Shown here: positions 1-5,432 of the stretch, piece by piece
Numbering within the stretch: position 1 is the first letter of the stretch
How the letters are laid out: each line of letters opens with the position of its first letter
Assembly (NCBI GenBank): GCA_016297645.1
Contig: JAEDGF010000100.1
Location: 1 to 6,022 of the forward strand
DNA length: 6,022 nt
Direction: 5' to 3'
Source: Clostridiaceae bacterium
Lineage (GTDB): Bacteria > Bacillota > Clostridia > Oscillospirales > Acutalibacteraceae
The notes under the pieces: generated by a model
Databases searched by the model: none
Seen by the model: only the letters and a program-made list of their open reading frames with translations
Told to the model about the DNA's origin: nothing
Position numbers and translations under genes: made by a program

Positions 1-121
1 GGCTTTTCCGCCTTTTTTTGCTGTCTTTTTTCCGGCGGCTTTTCCGCCTTTTTTTGCTGTCTTTTTTCCGGCGGCTTTTCCGCCTTTTTTTTGCTGTCTT
101 TTTTCCGGCGGCTTTTCCGCC
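1..121. repeat. 36-nt tandem repeat with hairpins, 3.3 copies
   Basis: Copies begin at 1, 37 and 73, and a partial copy covers 110-121. The third copy is 37 nt because its T run has 8 instead of 7 bases. Each junction can form GGCGG-CTTTT-CCGCC (34-48, 70-84, 107-121). On the plus strand the first two are followed by T7 and T8, so they look like short intrinsic terminators for plus-strand transcription. On the minus strand the unit is 12 codons long and, in one frame, reads as a Gly/Ala/Lys-rich peptide (GGKAAGKKTAKK). The extra base breaks that frame, and there is no ATG, GTG or TTG on the minus strand between the spoIIIAE stop and the repeats. I therefore regard the visible part as noncoding. 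The array may continue left of the window. Confidence 0.9.
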
Positions 122-152
122 CGGTCGATTTTTATCGGCTGCCGAACGGCTT

Positions 153-1343
153 TTATTTTATGAGCAGCACGAGCGCGATGCTTATTATAAAAACAACGGC
201 ATTAAAGCACAAAACAGCAGCGTAAAAAGAAAATACACCGTTCAATGCGTCGATAAAGCCGGATATTTTTTTCAGCTGCATAATATCTGCGGCAATGGAT
301 AAAAGCGAAAAAAGAATTTTGCACACCGCCGTTTTAACTATTGCGGGCAGAGCCGTAAGCCCCACCGCGACGAGGGCGACAGCCCCCACGGAATGTCTGA
401 TAAGCCCCAAAGACACCGTGACGGAACCGAGCGCGTCGCTTATCGCGCTGCCCACCACCGGCACTGCCGAGCCTACCAGAAAGCGCAGTCCCTTCATTGC
501 CGCGGAATCGGCAGCGCCTGCAAGAACGCCCTTTACGGACAGCGCCGTGACAAAAAGTCCGCTGATGAACGCCGCCGCACTGCATGCCAGCTTATTTATC
601 AGTCCCGTTATTTTGTCGCACGAGAAAAACGGGTTAATAACGCCTGCCGCCGCAATTGAGGTTATGGCGGACGAATACGAGGGCAGAACGGCGCAAAACG
701 CCCCGCTTATGAGCTGCGCGAAAGCTGCCGCAACGGAATTGAAGCTCATTGCAAGCGTCGGCGAGCCGCTCATTGCCACCACCCCCGTAAAGACGGGAAT
801 GACCGCAAGCATATAGTTTTCGGTAAGCGCGATCGCAGCGGTTATCTCATTTGAGATATCAGCCGTCACGGCGAGGACGGAAAACATTATGCACGCCGCA
901 CCCGTACACTCCGCCGCCTGCTTCACTCCGTCGCTGCCGAACCGGAACGACAGGAATATTCCCGTCACCGCCATGACCGCCAGCACCGTGCAAAAGCCCG
1001 ACGCGGCGTTTGAAAGCGCCGAGGAAAAGAGAGAATAAACCGCTTTGAGAATACTGCCCGGGGTCAGTCCGTCAAAGCTTCCGCCGTCCGCAGTAACACC
1101 GATAGCCTCCATCAGGCGCTTCGTTTCACCGTCCGCCGCATTCCATACACGCGCGTAGTATTCCGCCGGGGCGGAGCTTTCCGCGGCGGTCTGCGTCCCG
1201 CCTTTTTCGTCCGGGGACGAATTTTCAACCGCGTTCGAATACCCATCAGCCGACGCGTTTTCCGGTGCTTTCTCCGCATTTCCCGTGGCAATAAACACTG
1301 TCAGCAAAATAAATATCGAAAGCAAAACAAAAATTTTTTTCAT
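153..1343 (-). CDS. spoIIIAE: Stage III sporulation protein AE (SpoIIIAE)
   Basis: Polytopic membrane protein of the mother-cell half of the SpoIIIA-SpoIIQ channel, needed for late forespore gene expression. The 396-residue length is close to the roughly 400 of the Bacillus protein. Residues 1-23 form a signal peptide (KK, a hydrophobic core, then GNA before EK). A polar Ser/Ala/Glu-rich stretch follows to about residue 100. Several hydrophobic segments follow, roughly at 115-133, 145-162, 177-192, 202-220, 252-270, 317-333, 341-353 and 368-394. The block near 284-310 (KGLRFLVGSAVPVVG, then SDALGSV) matches the conserved SpoIIIAE motif. The ATG at 1343 lies 3 nt after the spoIIIAD TAG stop, with GGGAG about 8 nt upstream. 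It is the last recognisable operon gene here. The family is recognised from sequence and gene order; the channel role is family knowledge. Confidence 0.95.
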   Translation of the reverse strand: MKKIFVLLSIFILLTVFIATGNAEKAPENASADGYSNAVENSSPDEKGGTQTAAESSAPAEYYARVWNAADGETKRLMEAIGVTADGGSFDGLTPGSILKAVYSLFSSALSNAASGFCTVLAVMAVTGIFLSFRFGSDGVKQAAECTGAACIMFSVLAVTADISNEITAAIALTENYMLAVIPVFTGVVAMSGSPTLAMSFNSVAAAFAQLISGAFCAVLPSYSSAITSIAAAGVINPFFSCDKITGLINKLACSAAAFISGLFVTALSVKGVLAGAADSAAMKGLRFLVGSAVPVVGSAISDALGSVTVSLGLIRHSVGAVALVAVGLTALPAIVKTAVCKILFSLLSIAADIMQLKKISGFIDALNGVFSFYAAVLCFNAVVFIISIALVLLIK

Positions 1344-1346
1344 TTC

Positions 1347-1733
1347 CTATACTCCCGAGGCTGCCGTTATCAGCTGCAGCACCGCCTTGAAAACCGGCAT
1401 GGCGGCGGCAAGCACGGACACCGTTCCGAAAAATTCTATCTTTGCCGCAAGCGCCGTCTGTCCCGAGTCGCGGCACATATCGGCGCACAGTTCGGTGATT
1501 ATCGACAGTCCGAGGACTTTAAGAAGCACCGCAAAGAAGTCCGAGGCTATCCCTGCTGTGCCGAGCAGCTCAGACACGGTGTCTTTCAGTCCGCGTATCT
1601 CCGGCATTATTATAAAAAACAACGCGAGGACGGCGCTTATCTCGCACAGCGGACACAACTCGGGCTTGTACTTTTTGAGAAGCAGAAACAGCACCGTTTC
1701 GCACACGGCAAGCGCGGCTATACGCGCGCTCAC
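1347..1733 (-). CDS. spoIIIAD: Stage III sporulation protein AD (SpoIIIAD)
   Basis: Small integral membrane protein of the SpoIIIA complex, 128 residues against about 133 in Bacillus. Hydrophobic segments lie near residues 4-19, 27-43, 66-80 and 103-122. The conserved block TELCADMCRDSGQTALAAKI (80-99) corresponds to the family pattern in which an acidic/polar turn with D-x-G-Q-x-A-x-A-x-K-I-E precedes the last membrane helix. The start is GTG, and its first bases overlap the TGA stop of spoIIIAC (GTGA). No separate ribosome binding site is evident, so translation is probably coupled to spoIIIAC. It ends with TAG, which shows that TAG is used as a stop in this genome. It shares a membrane-protein fold family with SpoIIIAC; the individual biochemical role is poorly defined in the family. 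Confidence 0.94.
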   Translation of the reverse strand: MSARIAALAVCETVLFLLLKKYKPELCPLCEISAVLALFFIIMPEIRGLKDTVSELLGTAGIASDFFAVLLKVLGLSIITELCADMCRDSGQTALAAKIEFFGTVSVLAAAMPVFKAVLQLITAASGV

Positions 1734-1924
1734 AGGTCAAACACCGTCCGAAGATAATCGAAAAATGTACCTATGTACGGCAGAATCATCATCAAAACGA
1801 TAACGATACCCGCAAGAGTAGTTATCATTGTGTATTCCTCGCGCCCCGAGCGCGTCAGCAGCTGATTTATAACGGCGACTATAAGCCCCACGGCGGCGAT
1901 TTTAAATATAATGTCTATGCTCAT
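1730..1924 (-). CDS. spoIIIAC: Stage III sporulation protein AC (SpoIIIAC)
   Basis: A 64-residue membrane protein with two helices (about 5-24 and 32-53) joined by a short charged loop containing SGREEY at 26-31. The layout, the (K/R)EY motif in the loop and the length match SpoIIIAC, about 68 residues in Bacillus. The ATG at 1924 follows the spoIIIAB stop by 11 nt. A ribosome binding site, AGAGGA at 1931-1936, overlaps the end of spoIIIAB with suitable spacing. The stop overlaps the GTG of spoIIIAD. It is expected in the mother-cell membrane as part of the SpoIIIA-SpoIIQ channel assembly. That location is family knowledge, not visible in the sequence. Confidence 0.94.
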   Translation of the reverse strand: MSIDIIFKIAAVGLIVAVINQLLTRSGREEYTMITTLAGIVIVLMMILPYIGTFFDYLRTVFDL

Positions 1925-1935
1925 TTTTTATCCTC

Positions 1936-2445
1936 TTAAATAAGTATTATGAACAGTGCGGCAGCCCCGAGCGCGGAGAGCCCGGCAGCAGCTCCGCCGT
2001 TCTTTTTGAGCCGGCGGTTTTCTTCATCAGCGGCGTTTTTCAGCCGCGCGGAATATACTGAAAGCCGAACGGAAAGCTCGTCCGTTGACGAGGAATCGAA
2101 GCACTCGTACAAGGGCAGGAGTATTTCACGCTCGTCCGGAGTGAGAGCCGACAAAGCCGAATCGTTCCGAACGCAGTCTTGCCACACCTCACGAAGCTCC
2201 TCGCCCCCTTGCAGCCGCGCGCGAACAGCAGAAATAAAACCGAAGCAGGAGAACTTCTCTTTTTCGCCGATATAGCCGAGCGCGATTATGAGATCCGCGC
2301 CCGTTTCGGTAAAGCAGCGCGACAATTCCTCCGTCAATTCAGACAGGGCAAGACACAGTCTTGCTCTCTTTTTTACCGCCGCAATGTACATCAGCCCCGT
2401 GAGAGAAACCGGCAGGCATATCATTATCAGCCCCCAAAATCGCAT
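1936..2445 (-). CDS. spoIIIAB: Stage III sporulation protein AB (SpoIIIAB)
   Basis: A 169-residue protein (Bacillus about 171) with an N-terminal membrane helix (about 4-23) and a C-terminal helix (about 151-169). Between them is a soluble helical domain rich in Glu and Leu (30-145). This resembles the GspF-like inner-membrane subunit of type II secretion and type IV pilus machines and is expected to partner the SpoIIIAA ATPase. The pattern LALSELTEELSRCF near 32-45 and the basic stretch before the last helix (RRLKK) fit the family. The ATG is well supported by a perfect ribosome binding site. The first 107 nt overlap the end of spoIIIAA in another frame, which is long for this gene pair. The family call rests on order, length and topology together. 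Confidence 0.92.
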   Translation of the reverse strand: MRFWGLIMICLPVSLTGLMYIAAVKKRARLCLALSELTEELSRCFTETGADLIIALGYIGEKEKFSCFGFISAVRARLQGGEELREVWQDCVRNDSALSALTPDEREILLPLYECFDSSSTDELSVRLSVYSARLKNAADEENRRLKKNGGAAAGLSALGAAALFIILI

Positions 2446-3406
2446 ATTTCACCTCCGTAAAAGTGTATTCCTGCACGATCCTCCCCGGCTCGCCCGAGCT
2501 GAGGAAAACAATGCGGTCAAACGCATCACAGTTAAAAAGAGTGATAAACTGCCGCCTTTTTACCAGCTGACAAAGACTCCCGGCGTGTATGCTTGCGATA
2601 AAACGCACGCCGCTGTTCAGACACGCCTTTACGGCGCGGCTCTCCGATTCCGTCCCTATCTCGTCGCAGATAATAAATTCGGGCGACAAAAGCCTTAACG
2701 CGCGCATTATCCCGGTTTCTTTGTCGCAGCCGCTTATAACATCCACATTCGCGGGCGGAAGGAATATCCCCTCTCTGCCGAAGAACTCCCGCCGTTCGTC
2801 TATAACGCACACTCTTCGCGAGCTTTGCGAAAGCAGAACGGTTATATTTTTGAGCATTGTGGTTTTTCCGCTTCCCGGCTCGCCTGCTATGAGAAGCCCC
2901 CGGATAAGTCCGTTTACTCCGCCTGCGTCACTCGCGCGAGGGGCTGTTCCGGCACAGGGAATGCGTATGTTGAGGGAGGTTATACCCCTCACCGTCACTT
3001 CGCCGCCGCAAAGAGTGCCGAAGCCTGCGCGTATTCCTCTGCCGAAGGTTATATATCCGTTTTTTATCTCCTCGGCGTGCGCAAACGGCGACCAGCCCGC
3101 TGCCTTTATCACGGCTTCGCGGATTTCGTTCGCCGTGGGGCGGAGCGCCCTTTCGGGTTCTCCCGAAATACCGCCGCAGTCGGTCACATACACCGCGCCA
3201 TTGTCGGTAGTCAGCACAGCCGCCGAAGCCGCATAGAGCCGTATCTCGTATATCGCTCCGCCGATCTTCTCCCCCGCCAAACGGACTGCGGCGCGAATTC
3301 TGCCCGGCAGAATGTCCGAGGCTTCGTAAAAGAATGTCTTTTCGTTCAACTTTTTCACTCTCTTTGCATTAGTTTTCCGTGCCTTTGCGTCAAAAAATAT
3401 GTTCAT
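2339..3406 (-). CDS. spoIIIAA: Stage III sporulation protein AA, ATPase (SpoIIIAA)
   Basis: Secretion-type ATPase (GspE/VirB11-like) of the SpoIIIA complex, thought to energise the channel from the mother-cell cytoplasm. Walker A is GEPGSGKT at 175-182, Walker B is FIICDEIG at 244-251, the VIDER motif is at 201-205, and SIHAGS (272-277) carries the conserved His. The upstream conserved block SLNIRIP (144-150) is present. At 355 residues it is longer than the Bacillus protein (about 307) at both ends. The ATG at 3406 has no ribosome binding site. An in-frame TTG at 3349, behind AGAGAG, would give a start beginning NEKTFFYEASDILP, which looks more like normal SpoIIIAA N-termini, so the true start is uncertain. 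The C-terminal tail beyond about residue 320 is read through the start of spoIIIAB and is unlike family ends. It is the first gene of the operon. Confidence 0.94.
   Translation of the reverse strand: MNIFFDAKARKTNAKRVKKLNEKTFFYEASDILPGRIRAAVRLAGEKIGGAIYEIRLYAASAAVLTTDNGAVYVTDCGGISGEPERALRPTANEIREAVIKAAGWSPFAHAEEIKNGYITFGRGIRAGFGTLCGGEVTVRGITSLNIRIPCAGTAPRASDAGGVNGLIRGLLIAGEPGSGKTTMLKNITVLLSQSSRRVCVIDERREFFGREGIFLPPANVDVISGCDKETGIMRALRLLSPEFIICDEIGTESESRAVKACLNSGVRFIASIHAGSLCQLVKRRQFITLFNCDAFDRIVFLSSGEPGRIVQEYTFTEVKYAILGADNDMPAGFSHGADVHCGGKKESKTVSCPV
2450..2456 (-). promoter_or_regulatory. Ribosome binding site of spoIIIAB inside spoIIIAA
   Basis: On the minus strand GGAGGTG lies 4 nt before the ATG at 2445. 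It is the strongest ribosome binding site in the operon and fixes the spoIIIAB start. It lies within codons of spoIIIAA, so ribosomes finishing spoIIIAA must pass through the spoIIIAB initiation region. Confidence 0.85.
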
Positions 3407-3423
3407 TGTATTTTAATTGACAA
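3396..3423 (-). promoter_or_regulatory. Weak candidate promoter for spoIIIAA
   Basis: On the minus strand TTGTCA (3418-3423) and CATATT (3396-3401) are 16 nt apart. This would start transcription just inside the annotated spoIIIAA and would suit the alternative TTG start at 3349. The operon is normally read by sigma-E, and I could not find a good sigma-E -10 element, so this is only a possibility. It overlaps the -35 of the opposite promoter. Confidence 0.2.
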
Positions 3424-3445
3424 AAAAGACCTTATCGGTTATAAT
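3417..3445 (+). promoter_or_regulatory. Consensus sigma-A promoter of the sugar transferase gene
   Basis: Perfect TTGACA (3417-3422) and TATAAT (3440-3445) are separated by 17 nt. Transcription should start near 3452, about 190 nt before the GTG start codon. The -35 lies only 10 nt from the ATG annotated for the divergent spoIIIAA, so the two promoters must overlap or face one another. Confidence 0.88.
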
Positions 3446-3451
3446 GGTCGT

Positions 3452-3642
3452 GAAATCGTGCGGGTGGGGATGGGAAAATTTTTTTGCCCTTTCCCGGGTC
3501 ACAACGGGATTTTCATTAAATATATATTGGCAAAATTTTTTTATATGAATATTTCCGGCGTTCGTCCGCTCTGCACCCTTTATTTTTACCGAAACCGCAA
3601 CGAGGGTTTTTCGTAAAACGAAAAGACAGGAGAAATACCATA
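3452..3642 (+). promoter_or_regulatory. Long 5' leader with competing hairpins
   Basis: This untranslated leader of about 190 nt can fold in two exclusive ways. Hairpin A pairs GGGAAA (3472-3477) with TTTCCC (3490-3495). Hairpin B pairs TCCCG (3492-3496) with CGGGA (3505-3509) and is followed by TTTT. Stem C pairs TTTTGCC (3482-3488) with GGCAAAA (3529-3535), can enclose B, and is followed directly by seven T (3536-3542), like an intrinsic terminator. A excludes B and sequesters the left arm of C in its loop. A further stem, TTTTCGT (3608-3614) with ACGAAAA (3618-3624), sits just before the ribosome binding site. This suggests attenuation but matches no riboswitch class I recognise. No leader peptide is apparent. 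Confidence 0.35.
3628..3633 (+). promoter_or_regulatory. Ribosome binding site selecting a GTG start
   Basis: AGGAGA lies 9 nt before the GTG at 3643. No in-frame ATG is close by; the next in-frame Met is residue 15, without a comparable site. This supports the GTG start of the sugar transferase. Confidence 0.8.
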
Positions 3643-5067
3643 GTGGAAACGAGAAGTATAAAAAAAGAATTGGCTATTCGCGGAATGAAGGTTCTTCACT
3701 TTATTTGCTCGGTAGCGCTGTTTGTAGGCTGCTGGTATCTGTACTACAAAAAGATGTATGCAACGGCAAACCACCCCAAGGGGGAGATTTTGCTTGCACT
3801 CGTCTATGCGCTTGTACTGCTGCTGCTCGAAAGAACATATGACGCATATAACCTCGGATACAGAAAGCTGTCCGAAAACATCTATTCGCTCACCCTTTCG
3901 CAGGTAATCGCCGCCGGTGCGCTGTGGGTCATAACCTGCCTTATATTCATGAAGCTGACAAATCCGCTGCCCCTTATGGGACTTGCCGCGGTGCAGTTCG
4001 CAATAAATCTCTGCTGGGGCGTGCTTGCGAACAAGATATATACAAAGCTCAATATGAACAAGCGCACCATAGTTCTCTACGGAAAAGAGAGCGACCTGAC
4101 GCGCACCGAGGAGCTTACCGGACTCACGACGAAATTCAATGTTCAGAAAACGGTCTGCGTTTCCGGTATGCAGTATTCCGAGATCGAAAAGCTGATGGAG
4201 GACTTTGAAGCAGTCGTTGTCTGCGGCGTGGAAGCGACCGTCAGAAACGGAATTGCGAAATACTGTATCGAAAAAGGAATAGTCGGCTTTGTCGCACCCC
4301 ATGTCGGCGATGTCATCATGCAGGGAGCGCGCCATGTACGCGGCTTCTCCGTCCCCATTATGACCGTCCGCAGAGCCGAACCGGCGATAGAATACCTCTT
4401 TGTTAAACGCGCGTTCGATATCATCGTCAGCGCCCTCGGACTTATTATCACAAGCCCGCTGTTCCTTATAATAAGCATTGCGATAAAGCTCTGTGACGGC
4501 GGCTCGATCTTCTATAAACAGGTTCGTCTTACAAAGGACAACAAGGAATTCAAGATTTTGAAGTTCCGCTCAATGAGAGAGGACGCGGAAAAGGACGGTG
4601 TCGCACGGCTCAGTTCGGGCGAAAAGGATACCCGTATCACCCCCATCGGACGCATTATCCGCGCGTGCAGACTTGACGAGCTGCCGCAGCTCATAAATAT
4701 CTTCGTGGGACAGATGACTATTGTCGGACCGCGCCCCGAGCGCCCCGAAATAGCCGCTCAGTATATTGAATTCATTCCCGCATTCAGCCTTCGTTTGCAG
4801 GTAAAGGCAGGACTTACGGGCTACGCGCAGGTGTACGGCAAATACAACACCGACCCCCACGATAAGCTCGAAATGGATCTCATGTACATAAACAAAATGA
4901 GCGTCATTGAGGATCTTCGTCTTATGGTCGCAACGGTAAAGATTCTGTTCATGCGCGAGAGCACGGACGGAATAAGCGAAGGACAGACGACCGCCATGGC
5001 GAAAGCCGAGGAAGCACCCAAAGAGATTCCCGGGGAAGCTCCCGCCGAGGGCAGCGAAGAAGCTTGA
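3643..5067 (+). CDS. Polyprenyl-phosphate hexose-1-phosphate transferase (sugar transferase)
   Basis: Initiating glycosyltransferase of the WbaP/WcaJ type: it moves a sugar-1-phosphate from a nucleotide sugar to undecaprenyl phosphate, the first step of capsule, exopolysaccharide or wall-glycan assembly. Four N-terminal membrane helices (about 16-34, 48-64, 85-103, 108-128) precede a Rossmann-like domain (about 140-245) with a degenerate nucleotide-binding start (IVLYGKES). The catalytic bacterial sugar transferase domain spans about 254-440. It contains the reentrant helix after KRAFDI, DGGSIFYKQVR (285-295), KFRSMREDAE (307-316), the catalytic Asp-Glu in RLDELPQL (343-350, D345-E346) and VGPRPERPEI (361-370). 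The sugar substrate cannot be told from sequence. The last 20 residues are an Ala/Glu/Pro-rich acidic tail outside the family core. The gene stands alone between its promoter and a terminator; no other glycan genes are in view. Confidence 0.93.
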   Translation: METRSIKKELAIRGMKVLHFICSVALFVGCWYLYYKKMYATANHPKGEILLALVYALVLLLLERTYDAYNLGYRKLSENIYSLTLSQVIAAGALWVITCLIFMKLTNPLPLMGLAAVQFAINLCWGVLANKIYTKLNMNKRTIVLYGKESDLTRTEELTGLTTKFNVQKTVCVSGMQYSEIEKLMEDFEAVVVCGVEATVRNGIAKYCIEKGIVGFVAPHVGDVIMQGARHVRGFSVPIMTVRRAEPAIEYLFVKRAFDIIVSALGLIITSPLFLIISIAIKLCDGGSIFYKQVRLTKDNKEFKILKFRSMREDAEKDGVARLSSGEKDTRITPIGRIIRACRLDELPQLINIFVGQMTIVGPRPERPEIAAQYIEFIPAFSLRLQVKAGLTGYAQVYGKYNTDPHDKLEMDLMYINKMSVIEDLRLMVATVKILFMRESTDGISEGQTTAMAKAEEAPKEIPGEAPAEGSEEA

Positions 5068-5112
5068 AAAAGCGGCAGAAAACAAAACCGCCGCAGATAA
5101 ATAATAAGTAAA

Positions 5113-5158
5113 AAAGCAGCCGTACCGGCACAAACGGATAACGGCTGCTTTCGTTTTT
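5113..5158 (+). terminator. Intrinsic terminator of the sugar transferase gene
   Basis: An 11-bp stem, AAAGCAGCCGT (5113-5123) with ACGGCTGCTTT (5141-5151), has an inner CCG/CGG pairing in the loop and is followed by CGTTTTTCG. It lies 45 nt after the stop codon and before the tRNA promoter, so it separates the two units. Confidence 0.88.
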
Positions 5159-5188
5159 CGGGTTTCCCGCGAAAAGGAAAATTAACAC

Positions 5189-5217
5189 TTGACAACGGGT
5201 ATTCCGCTGTGTATAAT
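5189..5217 (+). promoter_or_regulatory. Consensus promoter of tRNA-Gly
   Basis: TTGACA (5189-5194) and TATAAT (5212-5217) are separated by 17 nt, a perfect match to the sigma-A consensus as expected for a stable RNA gene. The predicted start near 5224 leaves a leader of about 20 nt before the mature tRNA. Confidence 0.92.
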
Positions 5218-5243
5218 AGTCGTGTTCTTCAAAGAGAAGATAT

Positions 5244-5319
5244 GCGGATGTAGCTCATCTGGTAGAGCGCCACCTTGCCAAGGTGGAGGTAGCGAGTTCG
5301 AGCCTCGTCATCCGCTCCA
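5244..5319 (+). tRNA. tRNA-Gly, anticodon GCC
   Basis: All cloverleaf arms are visible. Acceptor GCGGATG (5244-5250) pairs with CATCCGC (5309-5315). The D arm is GCTC/GAGC (5253-5256, 5265-5268). The anticodon stem is CCACC/GGTGG (5270-5274, 5282-5286) with loop TTGCCAA, giving anticodon GCC at 5277-5279. The T arm is GCGAG/CTCGT around TTCGAGC, with one G-U pair. The discriminator is T (5316), as usual for bacterial tRNA-Gly, and CCA is encoded at 5317-5319. It decodes GGC and GGT. The gene is a single-tRNA unit with its own promoter and terminator. Confidence 0.98.
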
Positions 5320-5361
5320 AATATAAAACAGGTCCCCGAAAGAGGTCCTGTTTTATATTTT
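5320..5361 (+). terminator. Intrinsic terminator after tRNA-Gly
   Basis: A long, mostly AT stem begins directly at the CCA end: AATATAAAACAGG (5320-5332) pairs with CCTGTTTTATATT (5347-5359), with two further G-C pairs past one mismatch. The U-rich 3' arm and trailing T residues supply the release signal. It probably also marks the 3' processing boundary of the tRNA. Confidence 0.8.
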
Positions 5362-5374
5362 ATGTCACATTGAA

Positions 5375-5432
5375 GCGAGGCTCGAAAGGAACACTCGCGC
5401 AGCGAGAGAAATTGCAGGATAGGAGGTTCGCC
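5375..5432 (+). promoter_or_regulatory. Leader of the barstar gene with alternative stems and ribosome binding site
   Basis: AGGAGG (5421-5426) is 6 nt before the ATG at 5433 and fixes that start. Upstream, CTCGC (5394-5398) can pair either with GCGAG at 5375-5379 or with GCGAG at 5402-5406. I find no good promoter between the tRNA terminator and this gene, so the gene may depend on readthrough or on a non-consensus promoter. The ribosome binding site is certain; the stems are only suggestive. Confidence 0.5.

Noticed and set aside
1..121. CRISPR array at either repeat block
   Set aside because: The 36-nt and 45-nt units are directly abutting with no unique spacers, so neither is a CRISPR array.
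18..302. Plus-strand 94-codon frame with a repeated Phe/Arg/Leu peptide
   Set aside because: It is the translation of the 36-nt repeat running into the antisense of spoIIIAE; no ribosome binding site and no family resemblance.
3396..3560. Sigma-E promoter for the spoIIIA operon
   Set aside because: ATATT-like -35 and CATATAAA-like -10 pieces exist on the minus strand, but no pair has both good matches and the right spacing.
2825..3616. Plus-strand 263-codon frame opposite spoIIIAA, and other long plus frames at 295-816, 1285-1803 and 2589-3236
   Set aside because: They are antisense shadows of well-recognised spoIIIA genes in GC-rich DNA, without ribosome binding sites or protein-like motifs.
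3586..4335. Minus-strand 249-codon frame opposite the sugar transferase N-terminal region
   Set aside because: Shadow of a clearly recognised gene; composition (many Tyr, His, Cys, Arg) is typical of antisense reading.
5283..5432. Longer barstar start at ATG 5283
   Set aside because: It would begin inside the tRNA and cross its terminator; the ATG at 5433 has AGGAGG at the right distance and gives the normal barstar N-terminus.
5244..5432. Integrated element with attachment sites at the tRNA
   Set aside because: No direct repeat of the tRNA 3' end and no integrase are visible downstream; only an inverted 11-nt match is present.
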